A stretch of DNA of 64,000 nucleotides from Pyrus communis (GCF_963583255.1 NC_084819.1:8946001-9010000), one strand, 5' to 3'; shown: positions 25,655-37,020, counted from the first letter of the stretch. Numbers and translations are program-made. The notes: generated from the letters alone by a model not told the origin.

Positions 25655-26347
25655 TCACAAAGGTTGTTTGCTTGAGGCCCCACTACGTGGCTTTACTCTT
25701 GAAGCGGAAGGCGTAGGAACAGAAGGCATCGGAGCGGAAGGCGTAGGAACAGAAGGCATAGGAGCAGAAGGCATCGGAGCGGGAGGCATCGAAGATAGAG
25801 CATTCCAGGCCTCAATACTTGGCCAAGCGCTGGATGAGCCAGGAAAAAGGTGCCTCTGGAGGAAAGACGAAAACCTTTGACGGTCACTGTGAATCCGACC
25901 TTCAGACTCTTGCAGCTCATCAAGCTTCCTCTTCATGCCCGACGAATAGTTATTTGCAAGCACATGCAAACTTCTATTCTCATACTTAAGCTGCTGGATC
26001 TCCTGCTTGAGACTTTCCACCTCTGCCATCAATGATTCCACCTGACGGGAGCGGGCAAGCAGGCGTTGGCCCATGTTGGACACAGAACTCGCACACTGAA
26101 CACTAAGTGCGAGGGACTCTTGAACGGCCAGCTCATCGGACCGTCCTGACAGCAGCCTACTATCTTTTGGTGTGAGGAGGTTCCTAGCTACTATTGTAGC
26201 TGTTGTGGCGTCCTGCATCACAGAGTCTTCACCTGAAAGAGGACCGTTAGAAGAAAAAAAAGAAGGGCGCCATACATTACCTTGACGGGGCGCAACCAGA
26301 TCGCTGCTGAGACTCAAATCTAAGCTAAGGTTCGATGAGTTTGCCAT
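25655..26347 (-). CDS. Antisense ORF of the retrotransposon, coiled-coil protein
   Basis: Uninterrupted 230-residue frame on the strand opposite to gag-pol, starting MANSSNLSLDLSLSSDLV. Residues about 50-100 (TPKDSRLLSGRSDELAVQES, then a run of small residues around SVQCASSVSNMGQRLLARSR) resemble a protein found repeatedly in plant gypsy elements as an extra or antisense ORF; I recall this from such elements and cannot search. Residues about 100-155 (VESLMAEVESLKQEIQQLKY onward) have heptad spacing and should form a coiled coil. The C-terminus has an alternating PMPSAP/PMPSVPTPSA proline repeat. No catalytic motif or transmembrane segment is seen and its role is unknown. It lies in the about 4.3 kb between pol and the 3' LTR, where other Athila elements carry a sense env-like ORF. 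A TATA-like box and two CACGTG motifs on its upstream side suggest its own promoter. Confidence 0.7.
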   Translation of the reverse strand: MANSSNLSLDLSLSSDLVAPRQGNVWRPSFFSSNGPLSGEDSVMQDATTATIVARNLLTPKDSRLLSGRSDELAVQESLALSVQCASSVSNMGQRLLARSRQVESLMAEVESLKQEIQQLKYENRSLHVLANNYSSGMKRKLDELQESEGRIHSDRQRFSSFLQRHLFPGSSSAWPSIEAWNALSSMPPAPMPSAPMPSVPTPSAPMPSVPTPSASRVKPRSGASSKQPL

Positions 26348-26599
26348 TTTTTTTTTTTTTCAAAAGTGTTCAAAGAGAATGGGTGGATGGAGTTAAATTT
26401 CGAAGGGCCGGAGACAATTTTCAAGAATGGGAAATCTTCAGAGTGTGTTTGTGGCGGTGATCGATACCTCAATAAGAAGCCAAGGCGACGCGTCCACCGA
26501 TTCAAAAAGCCAGAATTTCCGGCGTAATTTAGGCGACGCTTTCTCAGCTTTTCAGAAGACGTGTTCAACTTTGTCAAAAGAGTTCTTCTTTTCAGACAA

Positions 26600-26880
26600 C
26601 ACGTGGAGGCCATCATCGCAACTACACATCTTTTGCCGACAAGCGCAAAGTTCGGCGACGCTTTCTCAGCTTTTCAGAAGACGCGTGCAGCTTTGTCAAA
26701 AGGAGCCGCATCTGCACTACCACGTGTCGTTCAGCAAGCGAAGGGGCGCCTGCTCAGAAATCGAAGAGGCGTGTTCAGAGATCGAAGAGGCGCCATTATT
26801 TCAAAAAGCCGGATTTGCGGGATCAAAACGTTTGTCGACAAAGGTAAAAAGTACCACCACTTGATATTATCTCTATATAT
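26600..26880 (-). promoter_or_regulatory. Possible promoter of the antisense ORF
   Basis: On the minus strand ATATATAG lies at 26,873-26,880, about 530 bp before the antisense ATG. CACGTG (G-box core) occurs near 26,602 and 26,723. A block GGCGACGCTTTCTCAGCTTT occurs twice (near 26,532 and 26,656) in the same interval. This is inference from motifs only. Confidence 0.35.
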
Positions 26881-27730
26881 GTCGACCTTCGTCTTTTATG
26901 GCAGGGCAAACCTGAAGAAAATGCCCAACTCTCTCTCACCTCTGAGGGCGCACTCCCAGCAAAGCCTTTCGAAATACTCAATTCTTTCTTCTTCCCCAAA
27001 GATGATACCAGATGCCTGGAGTACAGATGACCCAGGAGGAAACAGCACAACAAATACATGTGCTGATTCATTCACCGCTTCTTCAAAAGCAAAGGTATCT
27101 CATATCATCAAGGTCAAAAGCAAAAGTATCTCATATCATGCTCTTTCCCTGTCTTTTTCTTTGTCCTTGTTCTTACTCGCATGGCAAAGTAAAAGAAGCA
27201 ATCAGCCGGCACTTGGAGTCAGTCTTCCGATCTGGAGCCAACTGCCTGGAATCTATTCCTGATTGCTTACCTAGCGTTGCTCTCGAGTAGTCATCTTCAA
27301 CGGTTGATACACTTCCGGAGAAGGGACCACTTCTGCAAAGGGGAGTGAGTAAGGCAAGTGAAAATGATACATTGAAGCATGTGGAGACAAACATAGGCTG
27401 AGTTATCCTCCAACCCTTTTCAATACGAATTGGAAAGATTGAACAAAGAAACAGACCATAGGGGTAAGCTCAGACCTTCGGGGAAGACCAAAAGAATCCT
27501 CCAGCCCAGTAGCACAAAGGAAAATCAATGATGGGCGGAAACCAGTTCAAGAGTAAGCCTGTGGAATCACAAAGATCAAAGCCTCAATGCAATTACCAAG
27601 GAGAAGATGGAATTTACACTCTATAACCAGATTTGCGTCTCTAAACTCTTCTCTTTGTTAATTACATTATGCCATGTTTAGTATGTTTAAGTGGTTTTTG
27701 TGTATTTACTTATGCTTTGTGTGAATCTAT

Positions 27731-29439
27731 GCTTAAAACATTGAGGACAATGTTTGATTTAAGTGTGGGGGGGTAACTAAGTATATTTGATGCAAATTCC
27801 GTTGGATTTTATCACCTATCACTTCACATGTTGTTTCTCACTGTTTTAAAACTGTTTTAGTGTGTTTTGTCTTAAAAATTAGAAAATCCCATAAAAATTT
27901 GAAAAATTGTTTTGAAAAACCCAAAAAGAGTTGTTTTAAAGTTGTTTTTGTGTGTGTGTTTGTGTCTTAGGATACCTTCCAACACAATGATAAGGATTTG
28001 GTTTGTAATTGCATGACTGTTAAAAAGAGTTATAAACATAGAGAAAAGTTTGATTTACTCTTGGTATATGCTTGGTTATGGTTATAATGTATGACTTCAC
28101 ATGCAATCATAAAAGAAAATTTAGTTTTTGTAACATGCCTGAAGGAAGGAACTCAAACAAATGCTACAACCCTGAGAGACTTGAGCCTATAACGTTCTTT
28201 GGAGAGTATAATCTGTGATTTCTTGTTTTCTAAAATCGTTGCATGATCTCATTATTCTTTGCTTGGTTACTACTTAGAAGGCGTTTCATCATATAGTTCC
28301 AAATGCTAGAACTCATGCCCATTTCATTCAAAGCATGTTATTGATTTGCATAACATATATCAAGATGAAGTTGTGTAGTTGCCACCATAGCCAAATAGCC
28401 TCACTTCCCATATTTCGTATATGTTGTAAGTTGTACCCCCGTTGAGCCGTGTTAGCCCATGTTCTTTGTTAACCCACTTTTTCCTCACCTAGCCTAGTTT
28501 AGGACAATCCCCACCCTTGTTCTTAAAAGATAGTGAGCATGACTTAATTGAATTCCTTTTGAGTTACATTATGAAAGAAAATAAGTGTGGGGGAGAGAAT
28601 GTTTAAGTGTTTATGTTTTGAGATTCAAAAGAAAAGAAAAAAAAAAAAAAAAAAGAAAAAAAAAAGAAAAAAAAAAGAAAAAAAAAAGAGAAAAGAATAA
28701 GTGATTGAAGAAAGGTTCCAAAACACCAATTCTGGGCGTAAATTGTCTAAATTCTCCCTTTTTTGTTCAAAAGTTGAGTTTTCATTCAAAAGTGAATTCT
28801 AAGTTGATTCAAATGCTTTGCTCACTATTTCTTTAAGAACCTTTGTTTTCCATATCCCTTCTTTGTTATCCACATACCCCAAGCCCCGTTACAACCCTTG
28901 ACTTCTATCTTGAGTGTTGTGTATTTCAATTTGTGGAGTTTGAACTTGGTATGAGCTTATGGTGTCACTGGTTCTCGCGTCTAAGTAGTAGCATTCCATT
29001 CATGAGATCATATCTAAACATGCTTATTAACTCCAGAAATTGCGTTCTTTGTGATATTTATATGTGAGTGTTCGTTTTCATGTTACATCAATCTTCTCAC
29101 ATATGACTAGATTAGGGTGTGTAGTTAGAAATTCTGAGTGAAAATCGAGTGCATATCTTGTAAGGAATTGAGCAAATTCTCTAAGGCATGTTACTACATT
29201 CAAAACATGGTTTTAAATGCTTAATTGTGAACTAGTATATGGTGACTATGATTAAGAATGTACTTAAGTGTGAAGATGACTAAAATCTGTGAGAATGATG
29301 ATTTTTAACATGTCATTGGAAATCCCTAAGACGGTTGTTGGAAGGTTTAGGTTGTGTTTTACGTGTTTAGTGTCGTTTTGTTTATTTGTTTTTATTCTGT
29401 TTTGCTCGAGGACTAGCAAAAGCTAAGTGTGGGGGTATT
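27731..29439 (+). promoter_or_regulatory. Second polypurine-like block, A-rich tract and true PPT
   Basis: The 46-bp block of 25,307 recurs at 27,731-27,776. A third AAGTGTGGGGG motif lies at about 28,583. The fourth, AAGTGTGGGGGTATT at 29,424-29,438, directly precedes the 3' LTR and is the best candidate for the plus-strand primer. An (A)nG tract fills about 28,628-28,695. No ORF that I trust lies in this 1.7 kb. Confidence 0.7.
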
Positions 29440-31900
29440 TGATAGGAGCATATTCATGCGACTTAAATGGCTTGTTCTCGTGCATTTACGTTATGTTTCT
29501 CTCGTTATTTTAGTCCTTTATGCTTCTTTTGTGTGTTTTCAGGTTCTAAGGGCCTAGGGAGCAAGAAAGTGCATTTTGAGGCCATTTGGAGCATTTTTGT
29601 GCATGTTTTGGATAGCTTAATCATGGAGCAAAGAGGATGGACGAAATTGAAGCCTTGTATGCTCTTTGGGGACATCAAACAAAGGGCCTAGCCCAATCAA
29701 ACAAATCCTTTGAGCCATGGAAAACCTCTAGCCCAATCAAACACATTATGCCATACAAACCAACCTATTTTAGGCCCATTCTATGTACTTAAACCCTAGC
29801 CCTTTAAACTAGTTCATTTATCACTTATCAAACCATTCACTTATCACTTAACATATCATTCATTTATTTCACTTCCATACTCCTCTTTAACTCACATGCA
29901 TTCATCATAATTCACAACACAAAACAACTTCATTGCCGTGGGTTCCCATTTCCTTTCCAAACATCTCACATGCATTTCCACCTTCCTACTTCATCATTTC
30001 CACCACTCATTCTTCATTATTTCCTAACCCTACATACATTATTTATTGCATCTTCACATGCATTCACACACACTTTACACATTCAAACCGTGAGCTCCCA
30101 TTCCTATATGCCATTTTCAGATTTCCACCCACTAACCTAGTCATCAACACATGCACTTCCACCTTTCATCCACAATGATTCATGATTCATTCACTTTGCA
30201 TCCTTTAATTCAATCACATACTTTCCCATTGTATAATACATCCACATGCATCTTTAACCAACAAACATTACAACCACATGCACCCTTTTCTCCACATTCC
30301 AAACATTGCCGTGTATCCCCTTCATCAATTCCAGCATCTTCACATGTCTTCTAGCTTTCCCTTTCATTTCCACCACTCATTTTTCATCATTTCAGCCACC
30401 TACATGCATTAATTATTAAACTCTTCATCATTGCATTCAGAAAATGAGCAAGAAAGCTTCTCAATGCCGTGTATCCCCTTCACCATTTCAGCACATTCCA
30501 ACACCTTCACATGCAATTCCAGTTTTCACATGTTTTCCTAACTGATTTTCCATCATTAATTAGCCACTTGCATCTTAAACAAACAGCCATATGTTCCCTC
30601 CACTACTCCTATAAATACCCTTGCATTCATTCATTCAAGATCATCTCATTTTCATACACAACACACCACAAACACTTCCATCTTCTCCCTAGCCGTGAGT
30701 CTCTCCATTTTCTGCACCATTCCATTCCCTTTCTCCTCCATTTCTTCATTTTCCATAATCCCCCAATCCATTCAACACACCAACAACATCCCTTAGTCCT
30801 TGTGCTCAAACGAAGACGAAGAGAAGAGGGCCTAAACGTTCATACAATTCACGTTTGAGTTGTTGGAATGTTTATGCGTTTCTTTGATTTCAATGTTTAA
30901 ATTCAATTCTCTTTGTTTTGTAATATGAGGAATGGAAGAGAAGAGTGCCTAAACGTTCATACAATTCAAGTTTGAGTTGTTGGAATGTTTAGGTGTTTCT
31001 TTGATTTCAAAGTTATGAGGAACTAAACCCTTTTTGGCTAGGGGTGATTTCAATACCATGTTTATTTATGTGATATGAATTGATGAATTCCGGTTATGAA
31101 CTCTTGATTCGTGAATGCAATTGGCTTAACTATTTGATGATTAACTTATTTGTGTTTGTTGATTGAGGGTCGACACTTAATTAGCATGCATGAATATGTG
31201 GCTAAAGTTTAAGAAGGTTTCACATAATCGTTACTAACTTATACTTGAAAGTAGTGAAGGTCGCTTGTCACGATCGCGTTAAGTTGAATTCTTAGCATGA
31301 GTAACATGATGTCATAGTTACAAATGCTTTGTCAATGCTTATGGTTTTCATTATTCTTAATGATCTTCGATTGTATCTCTATTATGATGACATGTAGGGA
31401 ACTTTTGAGAATGTTTTGGGTTGTCGAATGATGCCATCCAATCCAATAATATAAGGAAAATCTAAGGGTTAACTAGTGATGTCACGGTTAATTTGGGGCA
31501 TTGTCGTTCATAATTCAATGAAGGAATAACTGGAAATTGATTCATATGCATAAATATCATGTGTAGAGAAAGAACCCTTAGCTAGCTTCCCATCCATTCA
31601 TTTCCGTCAAATCCATATTTACAATTTGTTTTGTTTCCAAGTATTCATTTTAGTTTAAATTCGTCCAAATCCAATTCCCCCCTATTTCGTTGAAGTCTTA
31701 GTCTTAATCTTTCTTATTTTTAGTTTTGCTTTCTTCGAGCATTAAATAGTGTTTTATATTGTGTTTTTATGTTTTTAAGTCAATTTAGAAGGTTTTAGCA
31801 AGCCCTCCTAATCCCCGGTCTAGAACGATCCCTCACTTATCCATTCTACTACAATTGTCAAACGAGGGTTTAATTTGAGTGTCAAGTAATTCTCACATCA
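29440..31900 (+). repeat. 3' LTR of the complete element
   Basis: 2,461 bp, same ends as the 5' LTR. TATA box at 30,610-30,617 and hairpin elements at 30,832-30,875 and 30,949-30,992. It is followed by the CTAGG target duplication at 31,901-31,905. Confidence 0.95.
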
Positions 31901-33231
31901 CTAGGATATAAGGAAACTTCACCTAATCGTTGGGAACTTATATTCATAAGTAGTAAAGGTTGTTAGTCACAATCATGTTAAGTAAATTCTTGGCATAAGT
32001 ATCATGCACTTTCATAGTTACGAATGCCTTGTCAACACTTATGATTTTCATAGAATTGAATGATCTTTGATTGTTTCTCTATTATGCGCTTTCATGTAGA
32101 GAACTTTTGAGGAATGATTTGATTACAATGCGCTAATTCCATTTAATTCAATGACTTGAGGAAAATCTAAGGGTTAATTTAAGCGTACCTAATTAACTTG
32201 GGGTGTTGAGGTTCATGGTTCATTGAATAAGCAACTGGAGATTGTTTTGTATGCAAGTATGTCATGTGTGGAGAAAGACCTCCTAGCTAGGCCATCATCC
32301 ATTTATTTCCACCAAATTCGTGCAAATCTGCCTAGTTCTAATTTCTGTTTTGTTTACTTTATTTTCGTCCAAAATCAAATCCCCATTTATTTTAGAGTGT
32401 CTAACTAGTTAGAATATGTTTTAGATTGTGTTTTCAAGTGTTTTGAGTCAAGTGAAAACCAAAATTCGTCCAAAATTGTGTTGAGAGTCAAATCTGCCCA
32501 GTTTGTGTTTTTAGGCAGTTTTGAGTGTTTTTAGCTTATTTGGAGTCTTGTGAACTTGTTGTTAGTCTTTTAAGTTGAGTTAAGTGTTTTAAAGTTTAGT
32601 TTTAGTTATTTGAGTCAGTTAAAAGTGTTTAGCAATCCCTCCTAATCCCTGGTTTAAGAACGATCCCTACTTACTTATATACTACAATTGTCAAAAGAGG
32701 GTTAATTTGTGTGTTAAGTTAATTTTCGCATCAGAAAGTAACATAAAGCTGAGAATGAGAGAGTCTGGGAAAGGTTTCCAAAGAGTTCGGGGAAAAGGAC
32801 ACGTAGCAAGAAGGAATTGGAGAGTTGTGAGGTGTGGGCCCCACGGACCAAAATAAATTTCTAAATTATTAAAATATCCACCAAAATAATATTAAAATAA
32901 TTATATTATAATAAAATATTGATACAAAAGTAAATAATAATTATGAAAAATACATAAAATAATAAACAATATTTTTACAAAAGTATTTTTTCGGATTGGT
33001 AGTTCTGTAAAACCTCCATCATAACTCTGATTTCGATTTTGCTTACGCCTACGCATTCGTACCGTCGAGTACTTTGAAAATACAGTAAAATAGTAGCTCA
33101 TACACATCACAAAAAGATGGTCAATGAAAGTCAACAATGTTGCCTCTAGGACCATTTTCGTTAATTCACTTCTTTAAAAATATTAAAATCATAAAATTAG
33201 GGACGAGTTGTTACATCAAATATTGGTATCA

Positions 33232-34375
33232 ATATATGTTGCTTTTGATGAAAATGATGGAAATTTAAAATGAAACTTTGATGCAAAACCCAGCAGATAG
33301 TAATGAAATAAAATGATAGATAGGATTGATAGGTAGGATCCACTATCTCTTAGTGCGAGAAGAGGCCTGAAAACCCTATAACCTTTGGTTCTAGTACTTG
33401 CCTACAATGTAGACAATAGAAAGAACAAAGCAACAGACTCTTAAACAAGAGAAAGGCATATAAAAACGAGTTTACAACTCAAATATCAATATGATAATTC
33501 AAACAACTTCTCCCATTCTTCTTTACAAATACAAGTATTTATAGGCTTACAACTTAAAGTGAAAAATACGAAAAGACATAAAAAAAAATAAAGGCTTACA
33601 ATATAACTCCTAAAAAAACTAAATGATTTCATAAAATGTCATTAACCTAGGAATTCCATAAGCCACAAATTTAACACTAGATACATGCATTATAACTCTA
33701 AACATGCATGTATTATATTATAAAACTTAAATCCTAGCTGCTAGTAATTTTATGCAATAACGTCTTTAGTCCTTGGCCTGCATCAAACTTTTAAGGATTG
33801 TCAAACATTAGTTTGGACGAAATATAAGAGTTTATTTGATATTTAACAGATATGTCAGAAATATCAATAATATTTGTCGATTTTAGCTTAAACTTAAGAG
33901 TTTCTCCAATATAAGATGAAGTTTGGACTTCACCTCCGATTTTCTTATCTTTCTCTAACTTTTTGAATTTTCCATAAAAATATCGATCTTATCGAAAAAG
34001 TTTTGAATACTGGTAGAAATCAGACAATGTATTTACTAAGAGATTGAGCTGCATTCAACTTCAATAACACGTTAAAATTGGAAGTCATGTTCATTAATCT
34101 GGATGAAGTAGTCCTTTTGTGAAAAGGTCATTAGACTTCTATGGGTACTTAATTCCCTTTAATGATTCGCGGGTGGTTATGTTACTATCCCACAATTATT
34201 ATTCTCTAACAAGACATTATTAGTCCTAATAATTCTCCAATGTCATCGTGGCTGTCGTAGTCATAAGTTAGCAGATACTGTTGAAAATGACTTTTCCTAA
34301 ATTAAGGACTGGTTTGAGATTGTAGTGCTTTAAAAAAAAAAAAAACAGCTTATAAAAAAATCTAGAACATTACTA
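33232..34375. other. Intergenic, nothing recognised
   Basis: AT-rich sequence with no convincing ORF, terminal repeat or RNA gene. A TGATAGATAGGATTGATAGG simple stretch lies near 33,314. Confidence 0.6.
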
Positions 34376-35599
34376 GCCCTGATTTGGTACTAAGGTGATT
34401 TTAAAAAAGTGGGTATCAAAAAAAGTTAGAAGAGTTTTTGGTGTTTGGTAAACACTCCGAACCAACTTTATTTCAAAGTTTTAGATGAAAAAAAGCTAAA
34501 AACCGGAAGCTGCAAAAAGCAGCTTATTGTGAAAAACACATAGCTACAGTAATTTTAGTAATGAATTTTTCAATTTGCCAACATTGCCCTCCCGTCTCCA
34601 ACACCTCGTCATCTCCAAGCATGCGCCTCAAATTGGGACTTCGTCAGAATGCAAACTGGGTTTGTGAGATTCAGATTCGTGGTGCACAGGCTTTATTTAA
34701 TTCAAGCTTCGTTCAGGTTCGATGCCAGAGATTGCAAGTATGGCTTTGGACTAGAGGTTGCAGACTTGATGATTTGGGTTTGACTGTGTCTAATTCGATG
34801 TTGCAGTAGCAGGAGAGTGTGGGCTTTGTAGTTGGTTCGTGCCTTTGGATTTGGAGGTAGATTGATGGACAAAAAAAAATCATATTTTTTTGGTGAAGTC
34901 GGTGAGGTTTTTAGGGTGAATAGAGAGATGCAGGTTCATAAGGAACTTTTTGGGAGTTGGACTTTTTTAATGAGTTTGGTGGAAAGGGTTTCAATAGGGG
35001 AAAATATCTGAATTAATAATAATAAAATACTAATAAAAGGATTAAAAAAATAACAAAACTTCATTAGGTATCAAAAACTTAGTGAGAAAAATACTCCTAA
35101 TCGTAGGGAAAAATAGTACATTAAGATCAAGCAAGTATATTTAGTAATTCACCTTTATTTGTTAATTAAATCAATGGCTCATCTAGTATTATACCCTTTT
35201 TGGTCATTTTACATAGTCACAACTGTTTTACATAAAAGTTTATCAAACACTATAATACTGTTTTTTTTCCAAAAGCACTTTTACAAAAAAGTTTACCAAA
35301 CACTCTACTGCTTTATTTCACAACTACTTATTCTCACAGCACAGCAGAAGTCGTTTTTTTTTCAAAACACAGCAATACCAAACCAACTAAAAAAAAAGTG
35401 CTTTTCTAAAACATTACTGTCAATGACAGTAGAAAAACATAGAAAATCAGAAGCCCTCTTAAAAAGTGTTTTTTTTTTTTTTCAATGCATATTAATCAAT
35501 GCTCATTTAATAAAATTTTCAAATGGCAAATATACTTAACATGTTTTACAAAATTACAATCTTTGTCCCTATAGTATTGACTTTGACAATTATTATATA

Positions 35600-37020
35600 G
35601 GGTAAATATCAGTTTACTACCCTCAAGTTTCGTGGTTTTCAACATTTGGTACTAAAGTTTTTTTTCGTCTAGAGTCATACCTAAAGTCTTAATTTTGGGA
35701 CAGTCTCATACATCCATTAGTCTGTCTGTTAAGTCTTCCGTTAACTAATGACATGGCACCTATGTGGACAATGACTGGGCGCCATGTGTCATTAAGGGGT
35801 CCACGTGGAAATTCAAAATTCAAAATTCAAAAAAAAAAAACCTAGAACCTACTCGTCTTCTACCTCCCCCCATCCCTTCCTTACTCTGCAACCCTACCCC
35901 CTCCCTGGGCACCCTCTCCCTTCCTCTTCCCCCCGCACCTTCTCCCTCCATTCTCTCTTCTGCAACCCACACCCCTTCCCTCCCTTCTCTCATCTATCCT
36001 CTTCTGCAATTCGTCCATCGCAGCAACGTCGACAGGTCTCCCCCTGCTGTCGTGACCTCGGTTCCCCCTTATTCTTAGGTAGTTGTTATCTGGGTTCTCT
36101 TTTCTTTCCCCAATTCTAGAAGTGGTTCTATTTGTTCTTGATCAAATATTTGAAATTCTTAACTGGGTTTGGTTTTCGATCTTTTATCTCAATGTAGAAG
36201 GGGAAGGAAAATGAGGAGGGTGTGGTGGACAAATTGAGCGAGCTTGAGGAAAGGTTGAGGAAGATCAAGGCGGAGTAAGCGACAGTAAAGTTGGGGACGT
36301 CAGAAAGAGGGTCGGATCTAAAGAGGTGAGGAGAGGGGGGCACTTGGATCCAAGAGAAGCCTATATAGGAAACCCTTGTACCATTGCAGAAAATACCAGA
36401 AAAGGAACATGGGTTTTGGTTGGGGAAGAGAGAAGGGAGGGAGAGGGTGCGGGGGGATGAGGAAGGGAAAGGGTGTTGCCAGAGGGGTTGGGGGGTGGGG
36501 TAGGGGTTGCAAAGTAGGTGAGGAGAAGGCAGCACTTGGATCCAGGAGAAGTCTATGGAGGAAACACTTGTACGATTGCAAAAAATACCAGAAAAGGAAC
36601 ATGGGTTTTGGTTGGGGAAGAGAGAAGGGAGGGAGAGGGTGCGGGGGGATGAAGAAGGGAAAGGGTCCCGGCGGAGGAGGGGGTGTGGGGGTAGGGGTTG
36701 CAGAGTAAAGAAGGGATGAGGGGAGGTAGAAGACGGGTAGGTTTTAGGGTTTTAGGTCTTTTTTTTTTTTTTTGTTTTGTTTTTGTTTTTGTTTTTTAAT
36801 TTTTAATTTCCACGTGGACCCCTTAATGACACGTGGTGCCTACTCATTGTCCACATGGGTGCCACATCATTGGTTATTAGGAGACTTAACAACCAGACTA
36901 ACGGATGTATAAGACTGTTCCAAAATTAACACTTTAGGTATGACTCTGGGACGAAAAAAAACTTCATGTACCAAATGTTGAAAACCACGAAACTTGAGGG
37001 TGGCAAACTGATATTTACCC
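35600..37020. mobile_element. Mutator-like element with long inverted repeats, 9-bp TSD
   Basis: The ends are GGGTAAATATCAGTTT and its complement (ATATTTACCC at 37,011-37,020). The inverted repeats run about 300 bp (35,600-35,900 against 36,690-37,020). The 9 bases TATTATATA flank both sides (35,591-35,599 and 37,021-37,029). Long inverted repeats with a 9-bp duplication are the signature of Mutator-like elements. There is no transposase, so it is nonautonomous. The interior holds a 192-bp tandem pair (36,324-36,515 and 36,516 to about 36,707) and an exon-like piece at 36,198-36,278. Confidence 0.88.
36198..36278 (+). pseudogene. Exon-like, possibly captured host sequence inside the MULE
   Basis: After an intron-like stretch (GT at 36,079, ending TTATCTCAATGTAG at 36,197) comes a 26-codon frame rich in charged residues, VVDKLSELEERLRKIKAE, then TAA. 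Its heptad pattern looks like real protein. The upstream frames do not join it cleanly, so this is only a Pack-MULE candidate. No source gene is recognised. Confidence 0.3.

Larger units (their letters stand above)
16965..31900 (+). mobile_element. Complete Athila-lineage Ty3/gypsy retrotransposon, TSD CTAGG
   Basis: A 14.9-kb element with a 5' LTR (16,965-19,450), tRNA-Asp primer site, gag-pol, antisense ORF, polypurine tract and 3' LTR (29,440-31,900). CTAGG flanks both ends (16,960-16,964 and 31,901-31,905). The order protease, reverse transcriptase, RNase H, integrase makes it Ty3/gypsy. The RT motif FMDDFSVFG, the protease DLGAS motif and the integrase ending are typical of Athila. It sits inside the LTR at 7,368-32,733. 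The coding frame has two stops, so it cannot make its own full polyprotein, but its LTRs are almost identical, so it inserted recently. Confidence 0.95.
7368..32733 (+). mobile_element. Athila-like solo LTR interrupted by three later insertions
   Basis: It starts TGATAGGAACATATTTATAC at 7,368 and ends TTTTCGCATCA at 32,733. Removing the three inner elements and one copy of each target duplication leaves 7,368-7,554, 12,750-13,238, 16,018-16,964 and 31,906-32,733. These add up to about 2.45 kb, the size of the family's other LTRs, and the pieces are in the right order (U3 start, TATATATA-type box near 13,150, U5, end). The flanks are CCAGA on the left and GAAAG on the right, so no target duplication survives; the two ends may derive from different copies. 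Confidence 0.65.
6806..33215 (+). mobile_element. Probable old Ty3/gypsy LTR (tRNA-Met primed), split by the nested stack
   Basis: The part right of the stack (32,734-33,215) ends GGGACGAGTTGTTACA. It is followed 7 bp later by TTGGTATCA (33,223-33,231), the core of the initiator tRNA-Met primer site used by many plant gypsy (Tekay/Del-like) and copia elements. The 32,800s contain a GGGCCCCACGGACC block typical of such LTRs. The left part would be about 6,806-7,367, giving an LTR of about 1 kb once the insertions are removed. The left boundary is a guess at a TG. No gag-pol follows 33,231, so the element is a remnant. Confidence 0.4.

Noticed and set aside
26427..27290. Sense-strand frames up to 233 codons opposite and beside the antisense ORF
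   Set aside because: No recognisable domains, and overlapping frames on the same strand compete. They overlap the putative antisense promoter.
34561..34809. 82-codon frame starting MNFSICQHCPPV
   Set aside because: No domain, no splice context, lies within decayed MITE-like sequence.
35764..36119. Two overlapping ~104-codon proline/serine-rich frames in the MULE
   Set aside because: Both arise from a pyrimidine-rich inverted repeat and its tandem copies. Neither continues cleanly into the exon-like piece.
36376..36708. 110-codon glycine/arginine-rich frame starting MYHCRKYQKRN
   Set aside because: Entirely made of the 192-bp tandem duplication and G-rich repeat of the MULE.
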